NCBI RefSeq assembly: GCF_019264445.1
Contig: NZ_JAHVAB010000078.1
Coordinates: 62,001-126,000 of the forward strand
From: Hydrogenophaga sp.
Lineage (GTDB): Bacteria > Pseudomonadota > Gammaproteobacteria > Burkholderiales > Burkholderiaceae_C
Length of the DNA stretch: 64,000 bases
Direction: 5' to 3'
The position numbers and the translations under genes were made by a program. The notes beneath the pieces were generated by a model. It searched no databases. It saw only the letters and a program-made list of their open reading frames with translations, and was not told the origin of the DNA. Positions 39,125 to 47,482 of this stretch are shown piece after piece; position 1 is the first letter of the stretch; every line of letters starts with the position of its first letter.

Positions 39125-40837
39125 TCAGGCGCTGAAGGTGGCCGTGTAGCCCAGCGTCACGGTGTGGGTCGATGACTTCACGGTGTCCACAAAGTACCAG
39201 TCTCCGGTGGCGGCCTGCGCGGTGAAGGTCATCAGCAAGAAGCCGCGGCGCTCGGTGTCGGTGAACTTCAGGCTGCCCAGCACGCGGGTGAAGATGTCGG
39301 CCACCGTGGACGGCGACAGCGCATCGAGAAACACCTCCAGCCCCGGTGAGCTCACGGCCGGCGCCGCAAACTCTTCGCCCACTTTGGTCCCGTCCTCCAA
39401 GGTCAGGTCGCTGTACCAGGCGTTATGCGTGTCGCCGGCCAGTGACACCAGGCGCTTGCCCAGGCCCGAGGCCGTCGTCAGCAAGGTTTCGCGGGCCGCG
39501 GGATAGCCGTCCCAGGCGTCCATGTTGTAGCCCAGCCGGGGGTTGCGCACCGGGTCGACCAGCGCTTGCTGCTCGGGCGTCATCAGCTCGGGCGCGCTGG
39601 CTTCCAGCTCCCTGGCGAGCAAGTAGTCGGCGACGGCACGCGCGCCGTCGGCGGGGTCGGTGGCGGGCACGAGCGCCTGCAACACCGAGGCCGGGAACGC
39701 CATGCGGGCCATCAGCACCTGCTGGCCCAGCACCTGCCAGGTGGCGCTGGAGGCGGTCATCTGCTGCGTGAGCCAGCCCATCTGTTCGGTGCCCAGCATC
39801 TGGCGTGTGGGCGCGTTCAAGGTGGCGAGCGCGCTGGTGGCCGTGGCCGGGTCGGTGAGCGCGGCGAGCGTCACCTCGGGTTCGCGCGCCAGCAGGCGGG
39901 TCTCGAGCATGTGCAGCGACAGCAGGCTGCCGAAATCAAAGCTGCGGTAGATCCGGCGCTGGTTGTTCATGTCGGGCGTGCGGATGGGCAGCCACTCGTG
40001 GTACGCCTGCGCGGCCGCTGCGGCGCGGGCGCTGTAGGTGCCTTCCACGCCTTCGGTGTGGTTGAGCGCGCCCGTGGCGTTGGCGTTGTCGGCAATTTCA
40101 TGGTCGTCCCAGATCGCGATCATGGGCAGGTTCGCGTGCAGCTGCTTGAGGTCGGGGTCGCTGCGGTACTGGGCGTAGCGCTGGCGGTAGTCGGCCAGCG
40201 TCAGGCACTCGGTGGCCGGCAGAGACACGCGGCCCAGCGCCACCGCGTCTTCTGATGCGTAGCCGGTGGCTTCGTACTCGTAGATGTAGTCGCCCAGGTG
40301 CACGGCGTATTCGGCGCCCGCCGGCAGCGCCGCGCTGTAGGCGTGGAAATACCCCGCGGGGAAGTTGGCGCAGCTGAACACCGCCAGCTTCACGCTGGCC
40401 GCGCCCAGCGTGGGCAGCGTGCGGGTGCGGCCCACGGGCGACACGTCGCTGCCGGCGCGAAACCGGAAAAAGTATGTCTGACCGGGCGCCAGACCCGTGG
40501 CATCCACCTTGGCGGTGAAGCCCGCGTCTGCGGCCGCCTGCGCCTGCCCGCTGGAGACCACTTGGGCGAAGGCCGCGTCCAGCGCGACTTCCCACGAGAG
40601 CGCCACCACAGCCGGATCGGCCCCACCCGTGGCGTGCGTCCAGAGCACCACGCGGTCGGCCAGCGGGTCGCCGCTGGCCACGCCGTAGTCAAAGCGCACG
40701 GGCGTGGCGGGCGGGCTGCTGCCTCCATCGCCCCCGTCGCCGCCCCCACCACAGGCCGACAGCACGCCGCCAGCGGCCATGGCGGCAGAAGCGGAAGCCA
40801 GGCGAACGATGAAGACGCGGCGGCTGGAAAGACTCAT
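39125..40837 (-). CDS. PhoD-like alkaline phosphatase/phosphodiesterase, Tat lipoprotein
   Basis: 570 residues. The N-terminus SLSSRRVFIVRLASASAA has a Tat-type twin arginine; LSAC before a Gly/Asp run is a lipobox, so the protein is probably exported folded and lipid-anchored. The body follows PhoD: N-terminal Fn3-like domain (FDYGVASGDPLADRVVLWT), then the metallophosphatase core FSCANFPAGYFHAYSA, HLGDYIYEYE, WDDHEIADNANA and LAGDTHNAWYSDL. ATG 40837 has AGGAGCC upstream. It probably releases phosphate from phosphoesters in the periplasm. No Pho box was identified. Confidence 0.9.
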   Translation of the reverse strand: MSLSSRRVFIVRLASASAAMAAGGVLSACGGGGDGGDGGSSPPATPVRFDYGVASGDPLADRVVLWTHATGGADPAVVALSWEVALDAAFAQVVSSGQAQAAADAGFTAKVDATGLAPGQTYFFRFRAGSDVSPVGRTRTLPTLGAASVKLAVFSCANFPAGYFHAYSAALPAGAEYAVHLGDYIYEYEATGYASEDAVALGRVSLPATECLTLADYRQRYAQYRSDPDLKQLHANLPMIAIWDDHEIADNANATGALNHTEGVEGTYSARAAAAAQAYHEWLPIRTPDMNNQRRIYRSFDFGSLLSLHMLETRLLAREPEVTLAALTDPATATSALATLNAPTRQMLGTEQMGWLTQQMTASSATWQVLGQQVLMARMAFPASVLQALVPATDPADGARAVADYLLARELEASAPELMTPEQQALVDPVRNPRLGYNMDAWDGYPAARETLLTTASGLGKRLVSLAGDTHNAWYSDLTLEDGTKVGEEFAAPAVSSPGLEVFLDALSPSTVADIFTRVLGSLKFTDTERRGFLLMTFTAQAATGDWYFVDTVKSSTHTVTLGYTATFSA

Positions 40838-40926
40838 GGGGGGCTCCTGAAGAAAGATCGCCAAGTTAGCTCGCCCGTCACTTCAGGTCGGTGCGCTGTC
40901 GCACGCACCTCGCTCACCGCGCGCCC

Positions 40927-41958
40927 TCAGGCGCCGAGCGTTTCCACGTCTTGCTCCAGGCCCACGTGGGCTTGCGCCATGGCCCAGACCTCGCGGGGTG
41001 GCAAGGGTTTGAGGCGGTGGTCGCTCCAGATCTGGCGCCAGCGGCGCGCCCCGCGCAGGCCGTGGCGCAGGCCCAGCATGTGGCGCGCAATCGCGTACCA
41101 GGGGCATCCGTCTTCCTGGTGCGCACGCTCCATGTAGTCGACCATCTGCGCCTCCACGGCTTCCCGCGTGAGGGTGCTGGGTGCCGCGCCAAAGAAGGCT
41201 TCGTCCCAGCTGGTGAGCAGCCAGGGGTTGTGGTACGCCTCGCGGCCCACCATCACACCGTCCACCTGCTGCAGGTGCTCGGCGATCTGTGCGTTGGTGG
41301 TGATGCCCCCGTTGACCCCGATGGTGAGCTGCGGGAAGTCGCGCTTGAGGCGGTGAGCCAGCCCGTAGCGCAGCGGCGGAATCTCGCGGTTTTCCTTCGG
41401 GCTCAGGCCGTCGAGCCAGGCGTTGCGCGCGTGCACCAGGAACACCTCGCACCCGGCCTCGCTCACCGTGCCCACGAAATCGCGCACGAAGTCGTAGCTT
41501 TCGATCCGGTCAATGCCAATGCGGTGCTTCACCGTGACGGGGATCGACACCGCGTCGCGCATGGCCTTGACACCATCGGCCACGGTCTGCGGCTCGGCCA
41601 TGAGGCAGGCGCCAAACGCACCGCGCTGTACCCGGTCGCTGGGGCAGCCGCAGTTCAGGTTGATCTCGTCGTAACCCCACTGCTCGCCCAGCCGTGCGGC
41701 ATTCGCCAGATCGGCCGGCTCGCTGCCGCCAAGCTGCAAGGCCACGGGGTGTTCTTCGGCATTGAAGCGCAGGTGGCGCTGCACGCTGCCATGCATGAGC
41801 GCGCCGGTGGTCACCATCTCGGTGTAGAGCAAGGTGTGCTTCGACAGCAAACGGTGCAGGTAACGGCAGTGCCGGTCCGTCCAGTCCATCATCGGCGCGA
41901 CGCTTAACCGCCAGGGTGAGTGTTCGGCCACGAAAGCCCGGGTGTCTTCTGTTTGCAT
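40927..41958 (-). CDS. dusA: tRNA-dihydrouridine(20/20a) synthase DusA
   Basis: FMN enzyme reducing U20/U20a in tRNA D-loops. 343 residues from ATG 41958 (AAGGAATGC precedes it). Motifs: RLSVAPMMDWTDRHCRYLHR, ALQLGGSEPADLA, and the catalytic Cys loop INLNCGCPSDRVQRGAFGACLM. Then KHRIGIDRIESY and IGVNGGITT with the FMN phosphate site MVGREAYHNPWLL. The frame runs on to 42090, overlapping the LysR gene, but the extension is unlike DusA. It stands alone between the PhoD-like gene and the LysR gene. Confidence 0.94.
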   Translation of the reverse strand: MQTEDTRAFVAEHSPWRLSVAPMMDWTDRHCRYLHRLLSKHTLLYTEMVTTGALMHGSVQRHLRFNAEEHPVALQLGGSEPADLANAARLGEQWGYDEINLNCGCPSDRVQRGAFGACLMAEPQTVADGVKAMRDAVSIPVTVKHRIGIDRIESYDFVRDFVGTVSEAGCEVFLVHARNAWLDGLSPKENREIPPLRYGLAHRLKRDFPQLTIGVNGGITTNAQIAEHLQQVDGVMVGREAYHNPWLLTSWDEAFFGAAPSTLTREAVEAQMVDYMERAHQEDGCPWYAIARHMLGLRHGLRGARRWRQIWSDHRLKPLPPREVWAMAQAHVGLEQDVETLGA

Positions 41959-42086
41959 GCATTCCTTGTGTGCTTGGCTGCCGCGTGCGAAGCGGGGCGC
42001 TATTTTCCCGGAATCCAGGGTCGTCGGCGCACGATCAAAAGCCAAGGCAGACGCTGGCCAAGGTTGCTCTGGCCGCGGCGGGCCAC

Positions 42087-43019
42087 TCACCCCTTGGCGG
42101 CCCGCGCCGCGGCCAGCACCTCCTGCAGCGCCACCACCAGCTGTTCGGCCACCAGTTTCACCACCGACCCGGGCGGCCGTGCTGCGTCCACCGCCACGCT
42201 GATGCCCTGCGGCTCGGCGCCACGGTCGCGGATGGGCACGAACACCAGCCGGCCATCGATCAGCTCCGCTGCGGCATCGAGCTCGGAGGTGAACACCACG
42301 TGCTGCCCCGCCATGGCGAGCTGCTTGACCAGCTGCAGCGAATTGCTTTCCACAAAGCGGCGCGGCGCCTGAAACAGCCAGCTGTACTGCGCCTCCAGGT
42401 AGCGGCGGATCGTCAGTGCCCGGCTCTGCAGCGCCACCGGATGCACCGTCGCCTCCTGAAAGCTCACGCTAGCGCTCTGCGCCAGCGGATGTCCGGGCGC
42501 CACCACGCAGCCCAGCGGCAGCTCGCTTTTCCACAACACCATCAGGTCGCGGCGCGGCGCCAGGTTGAAGATGGCGCCCAGGTCGGCCTTGCCCCCCATG
42601 AGTGCCACCTCGGCGTCGTCGGGCGTGGCCAGGTCAATGGACAGGCTGATCAGCGGATGCTGCGCACTCAGCTGCGCGACCAGTCGCGGCAGCACGCTCG
42701 TGGAGTGGCTGTCCATGGCCACCAACGACACGTGGCCCTGCCGTACGCCCTGGATGCGCCGGACCTCGGCCACCAGGCGGCGCTCGTCCTGTCCCCAGCG
42801 CCGCAGCATGGTGATGACCGCCTCCCCCGAGGCCGTCGGCCGCATGCCACGCGGCAGCCGCTCGAACAGCGGCACCCCGAGCTCGTCTTCCAGCTGCAGG
42901 ATCTGGCGGTTGATCGCCGACGCGGCCACGTGCAGCTCGCGTGCGGCTTTCTGGATGGAGCCGGAACGCGCGACCTGGTCGGCATAGCGCAGGCTGGCTG
43001 GCACGAGCGAATGGGGCAT
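42087..43019 (-). CDS. LysR family transcriptional regulator
   Basis: 310 residues: N-terminal HTH (SGSIQKAARELHVAASAINR, LEDELGVPLFERLPRGMRPT) and a periplasmic-binding-like effector domain. Start ATG 43019 (MPHSLVPASLRYADQVARSG) is chosen over an in-frame site at 43124, which would overlap the divergent uraD start. Placed divergently from uraD and a Bug-type binding protein, it probably controls them; the inducer is unknown. Confidence 0.88.
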   Translation of the reverse strand: MPHSLVPASLRYADQVARSGSIQKAARELHVAASAINRQILQLEDELGVPLFERLPRGMRPTASGEAVITMLRRWGQDERRLVAEVRRIQGVRQGHVSLVAMDSHSTSVLPRLVAQLSAQHPLISLSIDLATPDDAEVALMGGKADLGAIFNLAPRRDLMVLWKSELPLGCVVAPGHPLAQSASVSFQEATVHPVALQSRALTIRRYLEAQYSWLFQAPRRFVESNSLQLVKQLAMAGQHVVFTSELDAAAELIDGRLVFVPIRDRGAEPQGISVAVDAARPPGSVVKLVAEQLVVALQEVLAAARAAKG

Positions 43020-43122
43020 GGCGGTGTTCCTGTCGAAAGTGGCTGATCGTACTGATTTTGCGCATGCAACGTATCTTTTTCTGTGATGGACGGCAACGCA
43101 AGGCGTGCCTACGATGCGGCCC

Positions 43123-43674
43123 ATGACCTACCCGCTGACCCTGCAAAACCTGAACACCTGCCCGTCGGACGCCTTCATTGAGGCGCTGGCCAGCATCTGG
43201 GAACACGCCCCCTGGGTGCCCGAGCGCGTGTTGGCGCAGCGCCCATTCGCCAGCGTGGCCGAGTTGCACGGCGCCATGGTGAACGTGGTGGCCGCGCTGG
43301 ACGAAGCAGACCGCGTCGCCTTCTATGCCGGCCACCCGGAACTGGCCGGCGCCGATGCCCGCCGGGGCTCGATGACCGACGACTCCATTGCCGAGCAGGG
43401 CAGCCTGGACCTCGCCAGCCTCGACGCCGACACGGCACAGCGCTGGGACGCGCTCAACCTGGCCTATCGCACGCGCTTCGGCTTCCCGTTCATCCTGTGC
43501 ATCCGCCGCCACACGCGTGCATCCGCGCTGCGCGCGTTCGAACAGCGGCTGCAGCACGACCGCGCGACCGAACTCGCCGCCGCACTCGACGAGATCACCG
43601 CCATCACGCGCCTGCGGCTCGAGCAGCGCGTGAATCCCTCCTCCATCGACACCGCCACCCCCACCCCCGCCTGA
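43123..43674 (+). CDS. uraD: 2-oxo-4-hydroxy-4-carboxy-5-ureidoimidazoline decarboxylase
   Basis: OHCU decarboxylase makes S-allantoin in uric acid breakdown. 183 residues from ATG 43123 (ATG 43114 and GTG 43105 are possible). Family marks: LNTCPSDAFIEALASIWEHAPWV, the catalytic His/Glu in FYAGHPELAG, and FGFPFILCIRRH with RL at the end. No urate oxidase, transthyretin-like hydrolase or allantoinase is in the window, so it is an isolated purine-catabolism gene. A Bug-type binding protein follows after 14 bp, suggesting uptake of a purine-related acid. Confidence 0.9.
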   Translation: MTYPLTLQNLNTCPSDAFIEALASIWEHAPWVPERVLAQRPFASVAELHGAMVNVVAALDEADRVAFYAGHPELAGADARRGSMTDDSIAEQGSLDLASLDADTAQRWDALNLAYRTRFGFPFILCIRRHTRASALRAFEQRLQHDRATELAAALDEITAITRLRLEQRVNPSSIDTATPTPA

Positions 43675-43688
43675 CACGGAGCCTCCCC

Positions 43689-44669
43689 ATGAACACGACC
43701 CGCCGACTTTCCCTTATCGCCTGCACGCTGGGCCTTCTGGCGGCCGCAGGGCCGACCCTCGCCCAGGGTGCCTACCCGGACAAGCCCGTCAAGCTCATGG
43801 TGGCCCTGCCTGCGGGCGGCGGCGTGGACATGATCGCGCGCCTGGTCGGGCAGAAGCTGGCGGCCATGAACGGCCAGCCTTTTGTGGTCGACAACCGGGC
43901 GGGCGCGTCGGGCCGCATCGGGCTGCCCGTGGTGGCCAAGGCCGCACCCGATGGCTACACCTTGATGGCCTCGCCGGCCTCGTTCCTGACGACCAACAAG
44001 CACATCTTCAAAGAGATGCCCTACGACCCCGAGGCGGATTTCGCGCCCATCACCAAGCTGGCGAACCAGTCGATGGTGCTGGTGGTCAGGGACCGGCAGA
44101 AGTTTCCCACCGCCGGTGCGGTGCTGGCCGCTGCCCGAACCAAACCGGAAGCCGTGAACTACGCGTCGTCCGGCGACGGCAGCCCCCAGCACCTGGCGGC
44201 GCTCATGTTCGAGACCCGCACGAAGGTGCGCATGACGCACATCCCCTACAAGGGCGGCGCGCTGGCCATCAACGACTTGCTCGGCGGCAACGTGGACATC
44301 CTGTTCGCGCCGCTGCCCGAGGCGTTGCCACACGTCAAGGCGGGCAAGCTGACGGCCCTGGCCGTCATGAGCGAGCAGCGCTCCGCGCTGATCCCCGATG
44401 TGCCGACCATGCGCGAATCCGGCATCGACAACATGGTGTTCCAGACCTGGATCGGCATGCTGGCCCCGGCCCGCACGCCACGTCCGCTGGTGGACCAGTT
44501 GAACCGCCAGATCCACGCGATCCTGGCCAGCGAAGAAGTCAAGGTCCAGCTGCGCGACGCCGGCATGGACGTGGCGCCCACCACGCCCGAACAGTTCGCC
44601 AAGACCATCTCGGAAGAGAGCCGGCTGCATGCGGAGTTGGTCAAGGCCGCCGGGCTAGTGCCGCAATAA
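43689..44669 (+). CDS. tripartite tricarboxylate transporter-type (Bug) substrate-binding protein
   Basis: 326 residues with a Sec signal (MNTTRRLSLIACTLGLLAAA... cut near TLAQG) and the Bug family pattern: YPDKPVKLMVALPAGGGVDM, VVDNRAGASGRIG, AAPDGYTLM and IPYKGGALAINDLLGG. Bug proteins bind carboxylic acids in the periplasm. No tctA/tctB membrane genes are present, which is usual for the many orphan Bug proteins of Burkholderiales. It lies 14 bp after uraD and so probably shares its LysR control. Confidence 0.9.
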   Translation: MNTTRRLSLIACTLGLLAAAGPTLAQGAYPDKPVKLMVALPAGGGVDMIARLVGQKLAAMNGQPFVVDNRAGASGRIGLPVVAKAAPDGYTLMASPASFLTTNKHIFKEMPYDPEADFAPITKLANQSMVLVVRDRQKFPTAGAVLAAARTKPEAVNYASSGDGSPQHLAALMFETRTKVRMTHIPYKGGALAINDLLGGNVDILFAPLPEALPHVKAGKLTALAVMSEQRSALIPDVPTMRESGIDNMVFQTWIGMLAPARTPRPLVDQLNRQIHAILASEEVKVQLRDAGMDVAPTTPEQFAKTISEESRLHAELVKAAGLVPQ

Positions 44670-44723
44670 GCGGGTCATCGGCGGCCCAGGCCACCGACGC
44701 GAGCGCGAGCACGCGTTGAGGAC

Positions 44724-46442
44724 TCAGGCCGCGGCCCGGGCGCCCGCCGGGGCGCCTTGTGATTGCTCCAGCACGTACCGCGTCATGGACTGCGCCAGCT
44801 CTTCTTCGCCGAGGAACACCTTGCCTTCGATTTCCCGCTCCAGAAGGCTGGCTTCTTCTTCGCTGTGGGTGCGCACCACGATCTGGATGTCGGGATTGAG
44901 TTCTCGGGCGATGGCGATCATCTGGCGCACGTTGAGGGTGTCGGGTGTGGCAATGACGAGCATGCCCGCGCGGGCAATGTGGGCCTGGATCAGCACCGCC
45001 GGGTCGGCCGCGTCGCCGAACACGGCGGCCACCCCCCGCTCGCGCAGGCGCTCCACGATGTCGCGGTTCTCTTCGGCCACCACATAGGGCAGGTGTTGCT
45101 CGTCCAGGGCCGCCGCAATGCGCCGCCCTACCCGCCCATAGCCCACCAGCACCACCTGGCGCGACAAAAACTTCTCGTGCGTGGTCATGGGCAGCTCGGC
45201 GAGTGGATCGTCGCGCTGCTCCAGCTGGCGCGCAAAGGCGGAGTTCTTGCGCAGCCATTCCTGCAACGGGTTGATGGCCTTGAAGACCAGCGGGTTGGCG
45301 GCAATGGAGATGAGCGCGCCAGCGAGTACCAGGCTCTGGCCCTCCGGCGGCAGCAGACCGAGCGAAGCGCCCAGGCCCACCAGGATGAAGGAGAACTCGC
45401 CGATTTGCGCCAGGCTGGCCGAGACGGTGAGCGCGGTGTTGAGCGGGTACCGCATGGCGACCACCAGCGCCGCTGCGGCGACCGACTTGCCCACGATGAT
45501 GATCAGGACCACGCCCAGCACCTGCAGCGGCCGCTCGATGAGCACAGCCGGGTTGAACAGCATGCCCACCGACACGAAGAACAGCACGGCGAAGGCGTCG
45601 CGCAGCGGCAGCGATTCCTCGGCCGCACGGTGACTGAACTCGGATTCGCGCAGCACCATGCCGGCGAAAAACGCGCCCAGTGCAAACGACACGCCAAACA
45701 GCGCGGCCGATGCAAACGCAATGCTGACGGCCGCAGCCACCACGCACAGCGTGAACAGCTCACGCGAACCGGTGCGCGTCACCTGCCACAGCAGCCAGGG
45801 GAAGAGCCGGCGCCCGACCACCAGCATCAGCGCCACGAACCCACCCACCTGCAGCAGCGTGAAACCGAGCGTGCGCCAGATGGAATCCAGATCGCCATCG
45901 GACCCTGTGCCGCCGAGAAAGCCGGCCAGCGGCGGCAGCAGCACGAGGACCAGCACCATGGCCAGGTCTTCCACCACCAGCCAGCCCACCGCAATGCGGC
46001 CGGTGAACGAGTCCAGAATGCCCATGCTCTCGAGCGCGCGCAGCAGCACCACGGTGCTGGCCACCGACAGGCAAACGCCAAACACCAGCGACGCGCCAAA
46101 GCTCCAGTCCCACCACCACATCGCCATGCCCACGCCCATGAGCGTGGCCACGGCCATTTGCACCACGGCGCCGGGCAGCGCGATCTTGCGCACGGAGAGC
46201 AGGTCGTCGAGCGAGAAATGCAGGCCCACGCCAAACATGAGCAGCATCACGCCGATCTCGGCGAGCTGGGCGGCGATGCCCACGTCTGCCACGAAGCCGG
46301 GCGTGAAGGGTCCGATGATCACACCCGCCACCAGGTAGCCCACCAAGGCCGGCAGGCGCACCTTGGCCGCCAGGAACCCCAGGATCAGCGCCAGACCCAG
46401 GCCCGCAGCGATGGTGTTGATCAACGAAACACTGTGGGGCAT
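44724..46442 (-). CDS. monovalent cation:proton antiporter (YbaL/Kef type) with RCK domain
   Basis: 572 residues. About twelve membrane helices of the CPA2 exchanger (GYLVAGVIIGPFTPGF, GVMLLMFGVGLHFSLDDL, ALGAFFAGMVLRESEFSHRA) are followed by a TrkA-N Rossmann domain (VVLVGYGRVGRRIAAALDEQ, FGDAADPAVL). No obvious C-terminal RCK-C is present. This layout matches YbaL/KefB-like potassium efflux antiporters regulated by nucleotide or glutathione binding. Start ATG 46442 (MPHSVSLINTI); the upstream frame extension passes through a terminator and is rejected. No neighbour suggests a special role. Confidence 0.88.
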   Translation of the reverse strand: MPHSVSLINTIAAGLGLALILGFLAAKVRLPALVGYLVAGVIIGPFTPGFVADVGIAAQLAEIGVMLLMFGVGLHFSLDDLLSVRKIALPGAVVQMAVATLMGVGMAMWWWDWSFGASLVFGVCLSVASTVVLLRALESMGILDSFTGRIAVGWLVVEDLAMVLVLVLLPPLAGFLGGTGSDGDLDSIWRTLGFTLLQVGGFVALMLVVGRRLFPWLLWQVTRTGSRELFTLCVVAAAVSIAFASAALFGVSFALGAFFAGMVLRESEFSHRAAEESLPLRDAFAVLFFVSVGMLFNPAVLIERPLQVLGVVLIIIVGKSVAAAALVVAMRYPLNTALTVSASLAQIGEFSFILVGLGASLGLLPPEGQSLVLAGALISIAANPLVFKAINPLQEWLRKNSAFARQLEQRDDPLAELPMTTHEKFLSRQVVLVGYGRVGRRIAAALDEQHLPYVVAEENRDIVERLRERGVAAVFGDAADPAVLIQAHIARAGMLVIATPDTLNVRQMIAIARELNPDIQIVVRTHSEEEASLLEREIEGKVFLGEEELAQSMTRYVLEQSQGAPAGARAAA

Positions 46443-46510
46443 GGGCCGAAGGCTCCTGGGAAGGTGGTGAAGGGGAGCGATCGAATTTACACCAGCACCC
46501 CCGGCACAAG

Positions 46511-46541
46511 GGGAAAAAGAAAAACCCGCCGAAGCGGGTTT
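46511..46541 (-). terminator. Rho-independent terminator of the pha operon
   Basis: On the minus strand the sequence reads AAACCCGC-TTCG-GCGGGTTT followed by a T-rich tract; a UUCG tetraloop closes the stem. It lies about 120 bp after the phaB stop. Confidence 0.8.
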
Positions 46542-46559
46542 ATGCAGGGGCCGCGCAGG

Positions 46560-46664
46560 CTCTTCTTCAAGGGCAACGCCGTTCCGGCTGCGCCGGCCGG
46601 CAGTGCCGCCCCCTGGGGGGTGACGGGCTCGCAAGCGCGAGCCCGGCGCGGGGGGGGGACCCTC
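46560..46664. repeat. hairpin-rich GC intergenic sequence after phaB
   Basis: Between the terminator and the phaB stop lie a C5-T-G6 palindrome (46609-46620), an 8-bp hairpin GGGCTCGC-AAGC-GCGAGCCC (46625-46644) and a G9 run (46651-46659). No gene is seen. It looks like a family-wide intergenic repeat of Comamonadaceae (recollection). Confidence 0.5.
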
Positions 46665-47402
46665 CTACCCCATGTGCAGGCCGCCGTTGACGGAGAAGTC
46701 CGCCCCGGTGGCGTAGCCGCCCTCTTCGCTGGCGAGCCAGGCAATGATGGACGCGATCTCGCTGGGCTCACCCAGGCGCTTGACCGGCACGGTGGCCACG
46801 ATCTTCTCGAGCACGTCGGGGCGAATGGCCTTGACCATGTCGGTGCCGATGTAGCCCGGGCTCACGGTGTTGACCGTGACGCCCTTGGTGGCGAGCTCCT
46901 GCGCCAGCGCCATCGAGAAGCCGTGCATGCCCGCCTTGGCCGCCGAGTAGTTCGTCTGACCCGCTTGCCCTTTTTCGCCGTTGACGGAGCTGATGTTGAT
47001 GATGCGGCCCCAGCCCTTTTCCACCATGTCGGCCACGACCTGCTTGGTCACGTTGAACATGGAGTTGAGGTTGGTCTCGATCACCGCATCCCAGTCGTCG
47101 CGCGACATCTTCAGGAACATACGGTCGCGCGTGATACCGGCGTTGTTCACCAACACGTCGATCGTGCCGTGTTCGGCCTTGGTCTTGGTGAAGGCTTCGA
47201 CGGTGGAGTCCCAGTCACCCACGTTGCCCACGGAAGCGTGGAACGTGTAGCCCAGTGCCGCCTGCTCGTCGAGCCACTTCTTGAAGTCGCGCGTGGGGCC
47301 GCAGCCCGCAATGACCGTGAAACCTTCCTTGTGCAGGCGCTGGCAGATGGCGGTTCCGATGCCTCCCATGCCACCTGTGACGTACGCGACTTTTTTGCTC
47401 AT
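46665..47402 (-). CDS. phaB: acetoacetyl-CoA reductase
   Basis: NADPH-dependent reduction of acetoacetyl-CoA to (R)-3-hydroxybutyryl-CoA, the second step of PHB synthesis. 245-residue SDR: cofactor motif YVTGGMGGIGTAIC, NNAG in VLVNNAGITRD, catalytic Ser in NISSVNGEKGQAGQTNYSA with Tyr-x-x-x-Lys (YSAAKAG). These correspond closely to Cupriavidus PhaB. Start ATG 47402 (MSKKVAYVTGG); an upstream frame extension overlaps phaA and is rejected. It follows phaA by 80 bp. Confidence 0.95.
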   Translation of the reverse strand: MSKKVAYVTGGMGGIGTAICQRLHKEGFTVIAGCGPTRDFKKWLDEQAALGYTFHASVGNVGDWDSTVEAFTKTKAEHGTIDVLVNNAGITRDRMFLKMSRDDWDAVIETNLNSMFNVTKQVVADMVEKGWGRIINISSVNGEKGQAGQTNYSAAKAGMHGFSMALAQELATKGVTVNTVSPGYIGTDMVKAIRPDVLEKIVATVPVKRLGEPSEIASIIAWLASEEGGYATGADFSVNGGLHMG

Positions 47403-47482
47403 TCTTGTGCTCCTTGTGCCTTTTGGCGGTGTTGTGACCGCAAGGCCTTCCCTGCGGTCTCCAATTTCATTTAACCGTGAAT

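Noticed and set aside
44763-47474. Long plus-strand frame of about 900 codons over the antiporter and phaB
   Set aside because: Antisense shadow of two conserved minus-strand genes; it also crosses a terminator.
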